DNA of 64,000 nt, taken from NCBI GenBank assembly GCA_037576215.1, contig JBANDB010000010.1, forward strand, positions 1-64,000, written 5' to 3'. How positions within the stretch are numbered: the stretch's first letter is position 1; each line of letters begins with the position of its first letter. Below, piece by piece: positions 10,871 through 25,200 of the stretch. The notes under the pieces are model-generated. The model saw only the letters and a program-made list of their open reading frames with translations. It made no database searches and had not been told where the DNA came from. The translations under genes and the position numbers were made by a program. This stretch comes from Armillaria gallica (lineage: Eukaryota; Basidiomycota; Agaricomycetes; Agaricales; Physalacriaceae).

Positions 10871-13800
10871 CGTGAACGGACTGAGGAAACATTGGAGAGA
10901 AATGGCATGCTTTTAAAGAGACAGTATTCCGAGTCGGTGACGACTGTTGAGTATTAAGTGGTGTACAAAAGAGGCGAACTTCGGGAGATCATCAGTAAAG
11001 TCTATTGTTGTGATATTCCGGTGATACGGCATGTCTCGGCATGCCTAATAAGTCAGAATCCAGAGGAAATGGGTAGAAAGAGAATATATTAGGAAGTAAA
11101 TAGTATAAATACAGTGCATAGGCAGAGAATGCTCCTCGTGAGTTTGTCTACCTAGTGACTAACAGCCTAACAGCTGGAGTGCATAGTATTCAATCACAAT
11201 ACAAACTCACCCACTTGCACTCATGGTAGAATAAATAGCCAGGGCCAAGTGTACAGCCTGATGAAGTCCATCATGTCAGGCAATGGGAAATTATTGGAGC
11301 AATGGCTAGAATGGATATTGACTATCATTGTATCTATAGATAGTACCAATTCAGGGAGAGAGAGATGGGACCTCTTTTCCGATGACCCGAGAAGCGTAGA
11401 TAATAGTCGCGCGAGGGAAGTGCCCAAATTAGATCGGGTATAGTCCGATCATGATCAGGAAGTTGATGGCGGTTAAGTCCGAGCCGATGAGCCGTACCTC
11501 TGAACGAACCGAAAGACTCACAAGGGGGAGTACATATTTTGGATCTAGAAGGATCATACAGAAGCCAAAACATCGCCAAAACCTGGGCCATACGATCCCA
11601 GTCAGACCCATACAATCATCCGTGATGGAGTCTCTCTGATCCGATCTGGGCCATCTGAGCAGATCTTGCTAGTCGATGACAGGTGATGCGGACCTTTGAC
11701 CTCCATGTCCGCGGTTCTGAGGGTGATCAGCACAAGATCAGGGATACTCTATAGAGTTCCCGTTGTTCTCTCATGATCTCTTCCGCCATTACAAGCAGTC
11801 TTCGATTGAGTTAGGTAGACCGGTTCTGAGATTGTACTTGGTAGATACAAAGCAATGAAACCTGTTCCCAGTTATTCCCTTGCAGTTGATGCGCTGTATT
11901 TGACAAAGCATATTACAATTTATTATAAACCATTACATAGTAGCAACACCATGAGAGCAGAGAAATAAGCAGACAAGTAAGCAGTGACCCAGAGTGAGAG
12001 AGCAAGAAGCAGCAAATACTGTACTATTTTGACCATAGCTTCATGGGCTGTTATGCATTATGGTATATGGTCAATTGACTAGAGGTTCAGAATTGAGTGT
12101 TACATGTTACATTGAGGAAATTAGCTTCACAAGACCCAAGCAAGTGCCACCATTACATCAGATAAGATTACAAAAATAATTTCACTAAGGTTGTACAATT
12201 GCAATTTGCATTGCAGGGGAAACACCCTGCTAGACTCAGCCGACATTCACCAGCAATGAGCATCTATAATGCTTCAGACTGGATCTCCCAAGGAAAATTG
12301 TGGAAGGATAGTCACCACCTGTGGTTCATAGAGCTGCCAAACATGACCGAAAAGTATTTTGGAGGGGCAAAAATTGCATTTTTCATACCTGTAGGCTACT
12401 AGCTTCATTGTCCATTGTTACGCATTACGATATACTGAGAGATTCACTTCACAAGCCACTATTATGCATTATGTGAATTACTGGTTGAAATAGTACAGTA
12501 AGTCATACAATAGTCCATCCCAAGCCAAAGAAACCAGGTCAAGTGGAAACACAGCCCAGTTGAAGCTACTAAGTAGCACCATCTATTAGCACGAAATTAT
12601 AGTTGACTTGAAAACCCTTACCCTTCTAGGCCATCAAGAAGTTCTATCTTCATCATCAAGTTGTTGATCAGCAGCAGCAGTGGCAGCTTGTTCTTATTCT
12701 TTGATATGTGCTTCACAGTTTTGATTTATTATTGATTCATTGTTGTTGATTTGTTCTTCATCAGCAAAATGGTCACTTTGTCTTTGGGGTATTTCAGTAC
12801 TTTCTAAAGTCATAAAAGCTTTGAAAGATACAAAATACAAAATCTTTCCACAAGAAGAAAATGTATTTCACAAGACATGTACCTTGTCTTGTCAAGCAGA
12901 TCGAAACTTTGAAAGACTGGCACATTGTCTTTTATATGGCAACATCTTTTATATATTTTTAGTTTGCTTATTGCTTTGGAACATCATGAACAATGAAAGA
13001 GCATAGAAAGCATAGTGGTAATTGGCATAATCATACTACATGGGCATACAGCAAGCAGGAATGTTTAAATGGTAAGTAACACTAGTATGAGAAAGCTTGA
13101 TTACATGGGGAAAGGATGTCTGTGCTCCAGTGAGGACCTAGTAGCTAGTTACTGGAGTAGTGCTCTGCAGTCTCTCTGGCCCATCTATGTCCTATCCCAT
13201 TTGTACTGGGGTCATTCAGATCAAATTAGACAGTGTTTGAATCCAACTCCCACACTTAAAAACAAGTATGAGCCTTGAAGGTACCTGCAGTGAGCAACCA
13301 TAATCTCCTGGACTTAGTGTATAGCCTGGGTAGCCTGGGTCATGCTGGGTTGTTGAGTTGGGTCACAATCTAGTGACCCATGACCTGCCCAGCCCACCTG
13401 TCTCACCTGTCTGCTGCTTGTCATGTTTAGTCCTGCTTGCAGCACTATTATTTACTTCCATTGCAGTTTTGGAAACCTACTTTATTGAGTGTGCAACTGT
13501 ACAGTTATATTAAGTAAGTCTGTCGGTGAAAACACTGATGTGCTTGGTAATGGGCAGCATGCAAATGCAACAAGTGTCTAGATTGTCAATCTAGATACTA
13601 AATCACACACACACACACACAATCACCAATGTTAAGTTCGAGGGTGAGTATGGTAGAAGCACTTGTGGTGAACTTAGATATCGATAATCAATTGGGTTTG
13701 TTTCAAAACAACTTTGATTCAAGTCTAGAAGTGTTTATGCAAGATACACTAGTTGCAATAGTGAGATATATGGATGTGGGGGTTTTGTAAAGTATAATTT

Positions 13801-15349
13801 GAGTGGCTTAAACTCACAATGACTTCATCTAGGCGAGCTGGTAAGGCTTTAACTAGACAAGCTTTAATAATTGAACAATCAAAGACCTAGAGGTCTACAA
13901 AGAGCATAATTTGCTCTGGAGTACATGGACTCGATTACAACACAAGCACATGCACTTGCAACAAAGAACTCACAGGTCTTGGCTTCAAGTACAAGACTTG
14001 CAAAGAGTACACAGACTCTAGAGTACACTGACTCGTTAACTGTTTGAACTTAAAGCATTCTAGGGCTTATTTCACTTCAACTAGGCAATGTCTTTGGTCT
14101 GTGGTTGACTTAGTACATCTAGATCACTTTAGGTGGTGAGAGAGCATGAGGCCTTTATATGCAGAGCAGTTCAATTAACTAGCAAGGTGAAAATGTGGGG
14201 ACAACTCTTTTTCTTACTTAGTTCTTTTAGATTACTTATAGCTGCCCTTTTGGGGTTGACTTCGTAAACTTAATTCACTTCAGTCAAGGATATGCAATTA
14301 AATTAAAACCAGTGATTGATTAGGTAGCTATAAGGCTACTAGCACAAATGCAGGAAATGCTTTCCTGCCATTATGCATCTAGTTGCTGCTAATTTATATG
14401 ATTTCTAGCTTAGGTATATGAGCTTGTATCTAAAAGTAATTATGGTATGAGCTTTAGGTATCAATACAAATGATGAGTAATTAATTTACAAGGATTGTGC
14501 CATTCTGAGGTTTCTATTCAGTTGGATGGAATGACTAGTGGTCATTCTATTGCCAAGGAGTGCCCTAATGGTCTGGGGGAACTCCTTGCTTCTCCTTCAT
14601 GCCTTGCCACATGGATTCCTACTCAATACTACAGATTGTGTGGTATCTCAAGAGTGTAACTACCAATCATGATTAATTGTTGGTCCAAGTTTGTAGTACT
14701 TTGATCACTGCATGATCTTTTTAGCTATCTCAGTGCCAAGCATTGGTTATTCAGTTATTCCAGGTTTATTTGTGTTCTAGGCTAAGTTTATTTCATGTTG
14801 TAAATTGTTGTGGACTTAGCAATTCTTTTCTAGGTTCATTCAAGTCGTTGAGATGATGAGTAATCTAGTCCTTTTGTGTTCTGCTTTAGGTTTGTAACCC
14901 ATCTTGATGTGTTCCTTGGTTTGACTGTAATTAGTTTTTTGTTTTAGGCAGGGAATAGCATTCAGTATTGAAAGCTTATAGAGTTGACTCATTTAGATGT
15001 CGCTTCTAAGTCCATTCTTATGCTGCATTGCTCACTATTTTATGTAGTATTCTAGCTATCAGTGTAAAGCCTTTACTATAGCTTTCTGTACTGCTTGTAG
15101 ACTGCTTTATTTGATATAAAATTGCAAAATCTATGGGTAGCCTGACACCAAGTGTATCAATGGTCTGGCATGAGCAGACTGAAGTCTTGTCTCACTAAAC
15201 ATGGCTCCAACCCAATCCTTTTATTCTTTCTAGAAAATACATGCACAAAGAGTCTGAGCAACAGTGTCTCAGTGTGCAGTAGGCAGCTGAGGAATCCTCA
15301 TTCTTAGTTTTATCAATCTCTTCCTCCATTTAGTGTGCTAGCAAAAAAG
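10871..15349. other. Long non-coding, increasingly AT-rich stretch at the edge of the repeat island
   Basis: Composition shifts toward AT from about 11.85 kb. Short open frames occur (11221-11427 and 11334-11615 minus, 12199-12402 and 12740-13006 plus) but none resembles a family and none has convincing splice partners. A (CA)n run sits at 13604-13621. Clusters of GGGT/ACCC words near 13310-13390 may be decayed repeat. I see no promoter or RNA gene that I can support. Confidence 0.45.
13604..13621. repeat. (CA)n microsatellite
   Basis: Nine uninterrupted CA units. Confidence 0.9.
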
Positions 15350-16111
15350 TGAAAATGATGGTCATGAAGGCAGGGACAATGTTATCCAAGACTGGTAAAG
15401 CTGTCAAGAAGCTCACTAAATGTAAGGCATCAGACTAATCTAATAACATAGCAGGTGAACATTGCTTACCATCACATGTGATGATGTTCTGTACTGATAT
15501 ATTCTTTAGCCAGTACAAATCAGGCCCCCTCAAGTGCAGTCTCACAGATTGATACTGACCACAGTAGTCTTTCTCCACTCAAAGAATATGGAGAAGAGGA
15601 TGATGACAAAGATGGACATGAGGATGCCAACCATCAAGACAATAATGATAACAATGTTGATCCATCTGTTGAGATGCCTAAAGTCACAGAAGAAGCTCAG
15701 CTTGGTAGCATCCTTGCAATAGTATCAGTTGTAGCATGCTAATATTTTTAATAGATAAACTTGCCTAACTCTGAAAGGCTGCTGTCTATATATTTTTCTC
15801 CCCCCTTTCTGAGATTAAATATGATGCTCAGAGATTTATCTTCCACTCATTCAGGTGCTTGAACTGTACTCACAAGGTGATCTGATACCCTGACACTACC
15901 GATGCTGGTTCCATGGGTGGCTTATGATGTCATATCCACAAATGTTGGGGTGAGGATGTTCTTGCTGCTGCAGATGGTGCCAAGAATTTGGCAAGGTCAT
16001 GTGAGGTCATTGAGAAGGAGCTTGCCAAGAATAAGCCAAAAAATAGATCTATTGTTTCAATGCTGAAAAGGTTTGAATCCAAAGTCATGTCTTACTCTTG
16101 TCCACACACGA
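15350..16111 (+). pseudogene. hAT transposase piece 1: acidic N-terminus and BED zinc finger
   Basis: A basic start (MVMKAGTMLSKTGKAVKKL) is followed after an intron by an acidic Asp/Glu/Asn-rich stretch (15580-15700). From about 15850 comes a BED-type zinc finger: RCLNCTHKV, then a GSMGGL helix and a HIHKC closing pair. The piece ends in ERFESKVMSYS-like sequence, cut at 16112 by the TIR element. Two stops lie in the finger, one TGA at a probable Arg codon. Confidence 0.65.
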
Positions 16112-18055
16112 TGATGAGCCTCCAGGCTCTGTATGCTTAGAATTCATGGATTTTACCTGCTAATTAACATTACTGTCTCTTTGACAGCCTTTCAGCAAAC
16201 CAATAATTGCACACACACTGATATCACTTTCATTCTATGGCAACCACTCCTCACACACCTTGTTATCCATCCCATCTTGCCACATATTATAATTGTTGTA
16301 CTTCATCATGGTAAGGCACCTTTGATTGACAATCACCCCAATACAGAATTGATGTATCACTCAGAAGCACCCAGTTGACATGCCCATTGATCACTTAATG
16401 AAAATGACATGATTGACATGAGTGCCCTCCCAGCTATGACAATTACAGCTACAGCAACTACAGACCATGTTTATTAAGGCTGTTACTTTGCTGGGGCCTC
16501 AAGAAAACATTGCCCCATGTGTACTCCTCAGTATGATGATTATCACTCAGTAATCCACAGCTAAACAGCATCTAATAATCTGTGCATTGCTCAATGACCC
16601 CATACAGTTTTCATCCATATATGGCAATGTCAACAAGTTGCTGTTACTTTAGATGACAAAGAACCATATGTTCCCTATATGATATTTACTAAGCCAAGGC
16701 CTTACAGCCTTACTAAGTCTCGTATATTTACTCTATTTATAAATTCATACTTGTAGTATAAAAACTAGCTAGAAAACATAGTTAAAAGTTAGTTCATTTC
16801 CAGTTGACCACAGTCTATGTCAATTACCATCACATTCTAGTCTATCACCATTAAACCACATTTATTCACTGTTCTATGGCAATATACCATTTACCCCAGC
16901 ATATACTCGATTGCATGTCAACTCTTGGACTTACCAAAGTTATTCCACAGTTCTTAACTGTGAAGAGTCTTGATATTCACTCTTTGCTCTTAATACTATT
17001 GGTACATAGTTGTATTGTGCCATATGTTGTCCTCATTATCTTTTATAAGTTGTTATCATTTCACTTTCATACTATTGGAGTTTTTACAGTTTCTCTTTTG
17101 TCATCATTATCGTCACTCACTTGGGTAGTCTCAGAGCAGACTTAGAATCAGTTTCAGCAAGTTTTTGTATAATATCAGTCCCTTGAGTGGACTTGAAGGT
17201 TAGTTTGACACAGAATAAGATTATTTCAGTATAAGACCAGTTTCAACATTGACTCAGCACCATTGCACCATATAGGACTAGTATCATTGCCAATTTTTGT
17301 AGTTTCACATTTTCTCTTGCCATTTTACTCTCAGCACCTCATTCTATGTTTTTTATTGCTGCACTCAGTCTCACCTCCCCTCCCCTCCCCCCTGGTTTTC
17401 TCATTGTCTTGCTCACTCTTAGACTATTGCTGACCAATTAGTCTATTTTCTACTGTTCACCCTGCTCAGATTACCATCTACACTGCATGATGGTCTTAAT
17501 AATTAAGTTTTAAATATTAAATCTGAATAATATTTATTTTCAGTCATTTTCTTGCTTAATATATAGAAGAAATAAATTAAATATCTTCTTAATATTTGAG
17601 ATTTTATGCAGTTTTGATGCAATTTTCACAAATATAGAAAAGATACTAGAAAAAGCTTTTATCTATTTTAGGCTTAAATATGATAAAAATGAAAATCTTT
17701 TGAACTTGATATTTAAGCTGAAGCTATCATGCAGTGCTAGTAATATTTCTAGTCGTGTCTCACATTTTCCATATGGATTCGTGGTATTCACATCATATCC
17801 ACTTCTGTTCTCTCTTATTTTGAGAGATCGCTACCAGCTTATAGCTATAGCATCTAATACTTGACTGCTAAGCAGTGCTACTTCACTGACTTAAAGTCAC
17901 AGTATATACTTGCATATAGAGGAATTGATTTACTGTACAGAGGTGCCCCAAACCCACTTGCACACACAATCACCTTGATTGCCATGCTACTACATCAATT
18001 ACTCAATCTCATTCTGAGTTGGTGTTGCCATTTCCATGGAAGTCTAGGCTCATCA
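16112..18055 (+). mobile_element. TGATGAGCCT-family TIR element, copy 1
   Basis: 1944 bp bounded by TGATGAGCCT and its inverted match AGGCTCATCA. No long open frame; non-autonomous. The first about 270 bp and last about 500 bp are shared with copies A, B and C. Inserted in the hAT transposase just after the BED finger. A clear target duplication could not be assigned. Confidence 0.75.
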
Positions 18056-18290
18056 ATGAAAACAGAAGTTCAGTCAGTTTTATTCTATCAGCAATGGAAC
18101 ATTGAACTCACTTTGATACAGTGCTGAAAGTGTACAGTGATGTGCAGAGAGCCTCTGGCCCTCCAACATATTTTCTGATTGAGGCTTTAAGTGCCTTATG
18201 AAAATGGGACAGCCTGAGCACTACCTTCCTTATCCTACTATGGTCTCTTACAATACAAAAACAGTTTTTGCTAAGACACATAACCATTGT
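18056..18290 (+). pseudogene. hAT transposase piece 2
   Basis: Reads VYSDVQRASGPPTYFLIEAL, then after a frame slip GQPEHYLPYPTMVSYNTKTV and FAKTHNH. This is the segment that precedes the catalytic core in hAT proteins (compare the family phrase LEHYLPSPTTVSRDIK). Cut after the Asn-His pair by the unclassified repeat. Confidence 0.6.
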
Positions 18291-19969
18291 CATGCCCACA
18301 GCATGTCTAAGAGTGTAATTTTGCAAAAATATCATACCTTACACATTAGCAATGCAAAGGCATTATGAGTGGGCTGACAGTGCAAGTGGCATGCGAAGAA
18401 GCAAGGTCACTGAGATAGAGAGCTCTATAATAGAAAAAGAAGCAACAGAATTAAAACATAAGGACTTTGTCATTGCACTGTACCTTATGGGCAGGCATAG
18501 CAATAAGGCTGAAGAGTGAGCTAGTTTGCTAAACCACCCATTTGCAATAGAGAATTCAACTTCAGTGGGATGTGCTTGTACGTGGGCTAAGGCTAATTTA
18601 GATAATGATGCATCTGTAATCTATGACATGTAGTCTCTGGAGATCCGGAAAAATGATATCACACACCGGGTAATCAAGAGAACCCCAGGCATGGCCTAGA
18701 CACATTTGAGCTGATGAAAATAGTGAGCAGGCTGGGAAGCCAAACTATTTCTTGGTTACCAGGTCTAGAATATGATGCTGTCACCTTTGGAGCAGACCCA
18801 AAAGCCAAATATGAAGTGTGATTGGTGATTGGGGATTGAGCAGCTATTGAGTGCATGCTCACGAGCTACTCTGTTGCTAGGGCGAGCAACATTGACATCA
18901 CTTAGCTCTTTGAGACTACTAAAAAGAAGAACAAGCAGCACACTGCCTAAAGTGCTGTGCCAACTTGGATGAGGGATATTCAGCTAAAAAAGAAGTAAAT
19001 TACTAAAATTCCATTTGTAACAATCAATCTCCCATAGTATAAGTAGAGTAGATTTTCATGTATTAAGCCAAGCTACCTACCTCCCACATAATGTAATAAA
19101 GTTTCAGTTTGGATCTGGACTTGTTGCGCTGCATAAGAGTTAGTAACTTTGAGTCTTGGCTATAATGCAAGTTTAGTGAGCTCACAGAGAAATTGAATAA
19201 GAGAGAAATTTTGGATACAAACTTCAGTTTACTTGAGATAAGAAAGGGATTCAGAAGCAGTGATGCTGTGCCAGTCTCCAGAGATTTACTTGGTTACATC
19301 TGAGAGAGAGCTCTGTTCCTTTTCTGGTTCAATATAAGAGAGAGATTGTATTGTGCCAGCCTCTGTGTAGGTTTAGAAGTAGTTGTAAGGGAATCAGCCA
19401 GATTGAGCTATTCTAGCAGTTGAATCTCATGGCACTATTGTTAGAGTGAGCACATTGTGTGTGAGGACTTGTGGGGATGGTTTTGAGAATAATTGAGAAT
19501 TGATTGGGAGTGCTGAGAGCCTCTATTGTGACAAGTTTGGGAGTCAGGTTTAGCAACTAAGAGGAAGGCAGCATTGCACACAGATTAAATCTTGTGGCAG
19601 ATCATACTTAGCAAGCTCACTGACCAAACTTGGTCATCTTGCAGATCTGTGTATCCATGTGTTTTGTCTATTAAAATATCCTTTGCCTTGAGGGTTGTGT
19701 GGTTTGCTATGCTCTCTTGTAAAAAGCTCTGAAGAAATAGAGAATTTGAGATTGGCTTGATAATACTACATTGTTTTATGCATTGTTCTAGCGAGCTCAC
19801 TGAGATACTTTGAGATACTGTCAGCATGCAAGTGGAATTAAATTCCTTGCTCCCCTCTGCACTTCAGGAGATTGTGTGTGTGTGTGTTTTGTGGCATTGA
19901 GTGTAGGTTTTGTATGTGTTCATGCTAGGTAATGCTCAGTTTCATGGGTGCCCTTCACCAGCCTCATCA
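18291..19969 (+). repeat. Unclassified 1.7 kb repeat, copy 1
   Basis: Begins at about CATGCCCACAGCATGTC and ends at CACCAGCCTC, flanked by GTCA and ATCA, a probable 4 bp duplication with one change. No terminal inverted repeat. It encodes a conserved open-frame remnant (about 18490-18860) with the phrase AKANLDNDVSVIYD, shared with the copy at 35150-36853. It contains a (GT)n run near 19873. I cannot place it in a known order. Confidence 0.6.
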
Positions 19970-20700
19970 CCGTATCTCTCAGTATCTTCAAGTGAGTAAC
20001 TATTTATTTTGTAATATCTAGATCCATATTAATATGGCCATTGAAGAAACTCAAAGGAAGACTCAGCTTTGCTACTGACACTTGGATTTCACTGAATTAT
20101 TGAGCATATGTAGCACTTATTCTTCATTTTGCTTGTGAGGATGGAATACTTATTAAAATGATTCTCAACTTCATTGAGGTTCCAAAGGTAAATTAGATCT
20201 ACCTGAGCTACTCATGGCTTATCCTTCACCTTTTGTAGTCACATGATGGTGAAAACCTTGCTGAGGTACTCCAGAAAATTGTTGAGGACTTTGCTATCTC
20301 AGATAAGGTCAGTATCTGATGCCTTTGATAATATGAACATCACTGACTAGAGAATTTTGGATTCAGATACTCAGTATTACCTGTGACAATACTTCAAATA
20401 ATGATACAATGATTAACTCACTCACTCGCTGCATTGATGCCTTTCCTGGCCAGAGAAACTGTATCCGATGCTTTGCACACATTGTTAATCTTGTTGCAAA
20501 AAGTCTCCTTCAGCAGTTTGACTCATGAGAATCCAATAAAGATCCAGACACTAATGATGGCAATGGTCTTCTCTGGGAGCTTGTGGATGGGATAGACCTT
20601 GAGACTAGTAGTGAGAAGGATAATACTGAAGGCCTCATTGATATGCTAGGTGAGATGGATGAGTACAAGTGAGAGATTTTTAAGACAGACGTCACACCAA
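19970..20700 (+). pseudogene. hAT transposase piece 3: catalytic core
   Basis: After a short exon ending ISQYLQ and an intron, the core reads AIEETQRKTQLCYATDTWIS, carrying the first catalytic Asp (ATDTW). YVALILHFACEDGILIKMIL follows, then after introns SITCDNTSNND with the second catalytic Asp, IRCFAHIVNLVAKSLLQQFD, and an acidic stretch. An in-frame stop replaces the residue after SLN. Cut at 20701 by the next TIR copy. Confidence 0.75.
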
Positions 20701-20874
20701 TGATGAGCCTCCAGGCTCTGTATGCTCAGAATTCATGGATTTTACCTGCTAATTAACACTATGGTCTCTTCAACAGCCTTTCAGCAAACCAATAATTGCA
20801 TGCACACTGATACCCATTTCATCTTATGGCAACTACTCATGTGCTTTGTTATCCATCCCATCTTGCCATGTATT

Positions 20875-21269
20875 TATTATGCCCAGACTCAGGTGAAACA
20901 AGTAAGTGCAAGCCCAAGACAACCTCGCACTTCGGGTTGAGTCTCAGGGAGTGGCGATACTCGCAGACCATGAGTGCAAGCGGTAAACATGTAGCAGGAA
21001 GTTTGGAGAGTAAGTCCGGTATGTATTAACTTAGCTTGAAGCTAGGGTACAAGGCTGAGAGCTATGCTACTTATATACTGTTCGTTTGGTTCTATATATA
21101 AACGTGTCTGTGTGGTTGTTGTGCAATAACGGTCAAGAAACTGTCAGTATCCAGGCAGCTGAGCAGACATGCTGAAGTCGTTCGGATAAGCGCTGGTGTC
21201 CATGTGGTCTGCCGAGGTGCTGAGATAAGATAAGATAAGGAAAAATGGAAAAATGGAAAAATCATAACA
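20875..21269 (-). repeat. 3' LTR of gypsy element 1
   Basis: 395 bp, ends TG...CA except for one changed base at 20876. Differs from the 5' LTR by 14 transitions, no transversions, and one 8 bp unit. Confidence 0.88.
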
Positions 21270-21559
21270 TTACCCCCTTGTTAAGGCAGGCGTCCCGACT
21301 GCCACTAAGGCTCATCATTCTCTGAGTTGCTTCGTGTCGAGTTCCAATAGTCTTCAATAAGGTACCTCTATTGTTCCTGGTCTGGTTCATAAACCCACTT
21401 TTGCTTTCCGTCTTGTCGTTGGGTGAGGTAGTAGACCGAGCTGTCTTTGTACTTGCAGTCGAGGATCATAGTGACACATTTGTTTTTGTCTTTAGTTACG
21501 ATTTCGGTGGATGTGTCAACTCGTCACACATGGCTGGCTCTGTCTTTGTACTCCTGGAT

Positions 21560-22234
21560 CACTTCCTGTGTGTTTCCCATCTCCTCATCCCTGACCCAGG
21601 AGTTGTGCTCTCGTGTCTATCCCTTCCATTTGACGAAGTAGTCGATGACTTTTTGTGACTTTTGTCCTCGCTTTCCACGAATCATGCAGGGTCGAGAGTC
21701 GAGGACCTCTTCGATTTCGTATTCTTCCTCGTCTTCGATGAGGTCGGGTGGCGGTGGAGGAGGTAGTTCCTGATTAGGGAACGCTGGCAGTGTGTATGGG
21801 GTCAAGAGCTTTTCATTGAAGCGTGGGTGGATCCTCCAGTGAGGCAGCAGCTTGAGTTTATATGCGCTGGTGCCTGCCTTGTCAAGGACTAAGAAGGGTC
21901 TGACACGTTTGTCGTCGAGCTTCTTCTTGGGTCGAGGGAGATGAAGGTTCGTGGCATCGAGCCATATGCAATCACTGATCTGGTAAGGATGAGCGGTGCA
22001 TTTTCTTTTGTCATATTGGGTCTTCATCTTTCCGGTGGCTTCTTCTAGTGCCTTCTGAGTTTCAGCATAGACTGTTGTCATGTTTTTGATGAAGTCTTCC
22101 ATGGCAGGATTCAAGAATGGGGACGATCTGGGGGAGTCAGGAATGATTTGAGGATTCCATCCATAGAGTACCATGAAGGGACTCTTGCCTGTCATGCTGT
22201 GAATGTGGTTGTTGTGTGCGAATTCAGTGAGCAG
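21560..22234 (-). pseudogene. Gypsy element 1 integrase C-terminus and chromodomain
   Basis: Resumes the integrase after the nested TIR copies with LTEFAHNNHIHS, then MTGKSPFMVLYGWNPQI, the usual gypsy sequence. The basic core follows (TAHPYQISDCIWLDATNLHL, RPFLVLDKAGTSAYKLKL). The tail is a chromodomain: EEYEIEEVLDSR, VIDYFVKWKG and NSWVRDEEM, broken by a stop after KWKG. Chromodomains direct insertion toward marked chromatin in related elements. Confidence 0.82.
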
Positions 22235-25200
22235 TGATGGGCTTAGGACTTCTGTGGCAACGGCAACACCAACTTGGAATGAGCTTGGTTAATTAACGTA
22301 GTAGCACGGCAATCAAGGCGATCGTGTGTGCGAGTGGTTCGGGGCACCTCTGTGCAGTAGAACAATTCCTCTATACACAAGAATACACTGCGACTTTAAG
22401 TCTGCGAAGTAGTACTGCTTGGTAGTTGAGTACTAAATGCTATGGCTTCAAGCCGGTAGGGATCTCTTGAAATGAGAGGGAACAAAAATGGGTATGACGT
22501 GAATACCATGAATCCATATGAGAAAACATGCTGTGAGACTAGAAAACGTCGCTCAACGGTAATTGGAGCGGGGTGAACGATGGAGAATAGACTAGACGGT
22601 TGGTAATAGTCTATGGGTGAGTGAGGCGATGAGAAAACGGTGTGGAGACTGCGAGTGGTGAAATAAACGTGGAACGAGGTGCTGAGGGTGGACTGACAAG
22701 AGAAAATGTGGAACTACAAAACTGGTGGCGATACTGGTCCTATACGATGATGAGCCTCCAGGCTCTGTACGCTCAGAATTCATGGATTTAGCCATCCATC
22801 ACCCAATACCTTCGAAACAACGCCATTATAATCCTCACACACTCCATAATACTGCCAACACTTGATAATACCATGGATTTTCCCAGTATAAGCCACAAAC
22901 ATTCAGATCCAGTTCTAAAACTGTGACATCCACTCCTCACACACTCCGTTATCCTTCCCAGCTCGCCTCGCATCACAATTACCGTATCCCATCACGGCAA
23001 GGCACCTTTGATCAACAATCATCCTAAAACGGGGTTGCTATATCACTCAGAAGCACTAGTTGATGTGCCCATCAATCATTTAATGAAATGACGTGATTGA
23101 CATGAGTACCCTCCCAGCTACAATAATTACAGCTATGGCAACTATAGACCGTGTTTACTAAGGCTGTTACAGTGCCAAGACTTCGAATTATCGTTGCCCC
23201 ACGCATACACCTCAGCACGGCAACTGCAGCTCAATAATCCGCAGCTACACAGCACCTTATGATCCGCTCATCGCTCAATAAAACCACACGGTTCGCATCT
23301 ATACATGGCAACGTCGAGGACTTGCTGTTACTTTAGAACCACAGATACCATATGTTTACTATGGCTATTACAAAAGCCAAGGACTTACAGCCTTACTAAG
23401 GCTTCGAAGAATATTCTATTTATAAAATCGTACTTGTAGTATAAAAACTAGGTAGAAACCGCATTTTTAGAGCTAGTTCTTACCCAGTTGACGAGGCTAC
23501 GGCATTACCAGTCAGCTACGGTTACTCCAAGTTATTCCCCACCGCTTGCTTTACTCTTTAAACGTTGTTGGTTGCACCAATACACGAAATCTTGCATCAA
23601 TAACTTGCTTTTGTCTTTTAATGCCACAACATTGCTTCACTTTCACCACATAGGATTGTTTCATCGCTTTCACCTTCTGCATCGCCATCGTTTTCATCAC
23701 CCAGTTCAGTATTGCCTCCGTGTAGGCCCAGTTCAGCTCCATAGGATCACCCTCGTCTTTATCATTGTTCGGAGTTGCCGTGCATCTATTGCCGCAGCAC
23801 CCCACTCAGCACCTCAGTTGCTACGATTTCTACCAGTTTCTTGCAGTCTCTGTACGTTTATTGCTATTGTTTCGACTCACAATATTAGGTACACCCCAAG
23901 CCACGTTTACTAGGCTATTTCGATGTCTTCTAGTCCATTGCCACAATTTCTAGAGCATCGCAACAATTTCTAGCGTGTTGCTACAATTTCTAGAGCATTG
24001 CTATGATTACCAGTCCTTCCACACAATTACTCGTCCTCACCCACAATTACTAGAGCATTGCAACGTTTTCTAGTCCCTCCCCACGTTTTTCTAGTCCCTC
24101 CCCACGTCTTCTCGACCGTTGCTACGATTTATAGCACGTCCCTACGATTTCTAGACCTATTTTCGTGGTCTCTAGACCATTTTCACAGTTTCTATTGTGG
24201 TTTCTTGGTATTCAAGTCATACCAGATTCCGTCCCATCTCGTTTATCGAGATCCTTCCTGGCTTACAGCCAACGCCTATTAGTACTCCTTGACCAAGAGT
24301 ACTACTTCGCTGACTTAAAGTCGCAGTGTATCTTGTGTTATTGAGGAATTGACCGCACGGAGGTGCACCGAACCACTCGCAAACACATTGCCTTGATTGC
24401 TGTGTTGCTACGTTAATTGCCTAAGCTCTCACCGAGTTTTGGGTGTTGCCGTTGCCACAGAAGTCTAGGCTCATCAACAATGCGAGGGTGCTGAGTTGAT
24501 GTTGAAACTGGTCTGGTACTGAAACGATCCTATCCTATGTCAAAACTAACCTTCAAGTCCACTCAAGGGACTGATACTATACGAAAACTTGCTGAACTGA
24601 TCCTAAGTCTGCTCTGAGACTACCCAAGTGGGCGACAATAACGATGGTGAAAGTGAAACTGTAAAAACTCCAATGGTGCGAAAGTGAAACGATGACGGCC
24701 TATAAAAGATAACGTGGGCGAGGTATGGTGCAGCGATCACGTATTGGCACAGTATGAGCATGCACCAATAGTGTTAAGAGCAAAGAGTGCGTAGCAAAGG
24801 ACTCTTCACAGTTAAAACCGTGAGGTAACTCTGGTGAGCTCAAGAGTCGACGTGTGATCAAGAATATGCTGGTGCAAACAGTATATTGCTATAGAACGGT
24901 GAATAAACATTGTTTACTGGTGATAGACTAGAGCGTGACGATAATTGACGTAGTCTGGGGTCAACTGGGGATGAACTGCTCTTGAACTACATTTTCTAGC
25001 TAGTTTTTATACTACAAGTACGAATTTATAAATAGAGTAAATACGTGAGACTTAGCAAGGCTGTAAGGCCTTGGCTTTGTAAAAATTGTAGGAAACATAT
25101 GGTCCTTGGGCTTCTAAAGTAACAGCAACTCGTCGATGTTGCCATGTATGGATGCAAACCATATGGTTTTGCTTGAGTGATGCACAGATCGTTAGGTGCT

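Noticed and set aside
11221..11640. Minus-strand frames with hydrophobic residues as a membrane protein gene
   Set aside because: Two frames compete, there is no family likeness, and no start context or splice sites make a consistent model.
12740..13278. Plus-strand frames with Cys/Leu-rich sequence as small genes
   Set aside because: AT-rich low-complexity translation, no conserved motif, and no promoter or splice support.
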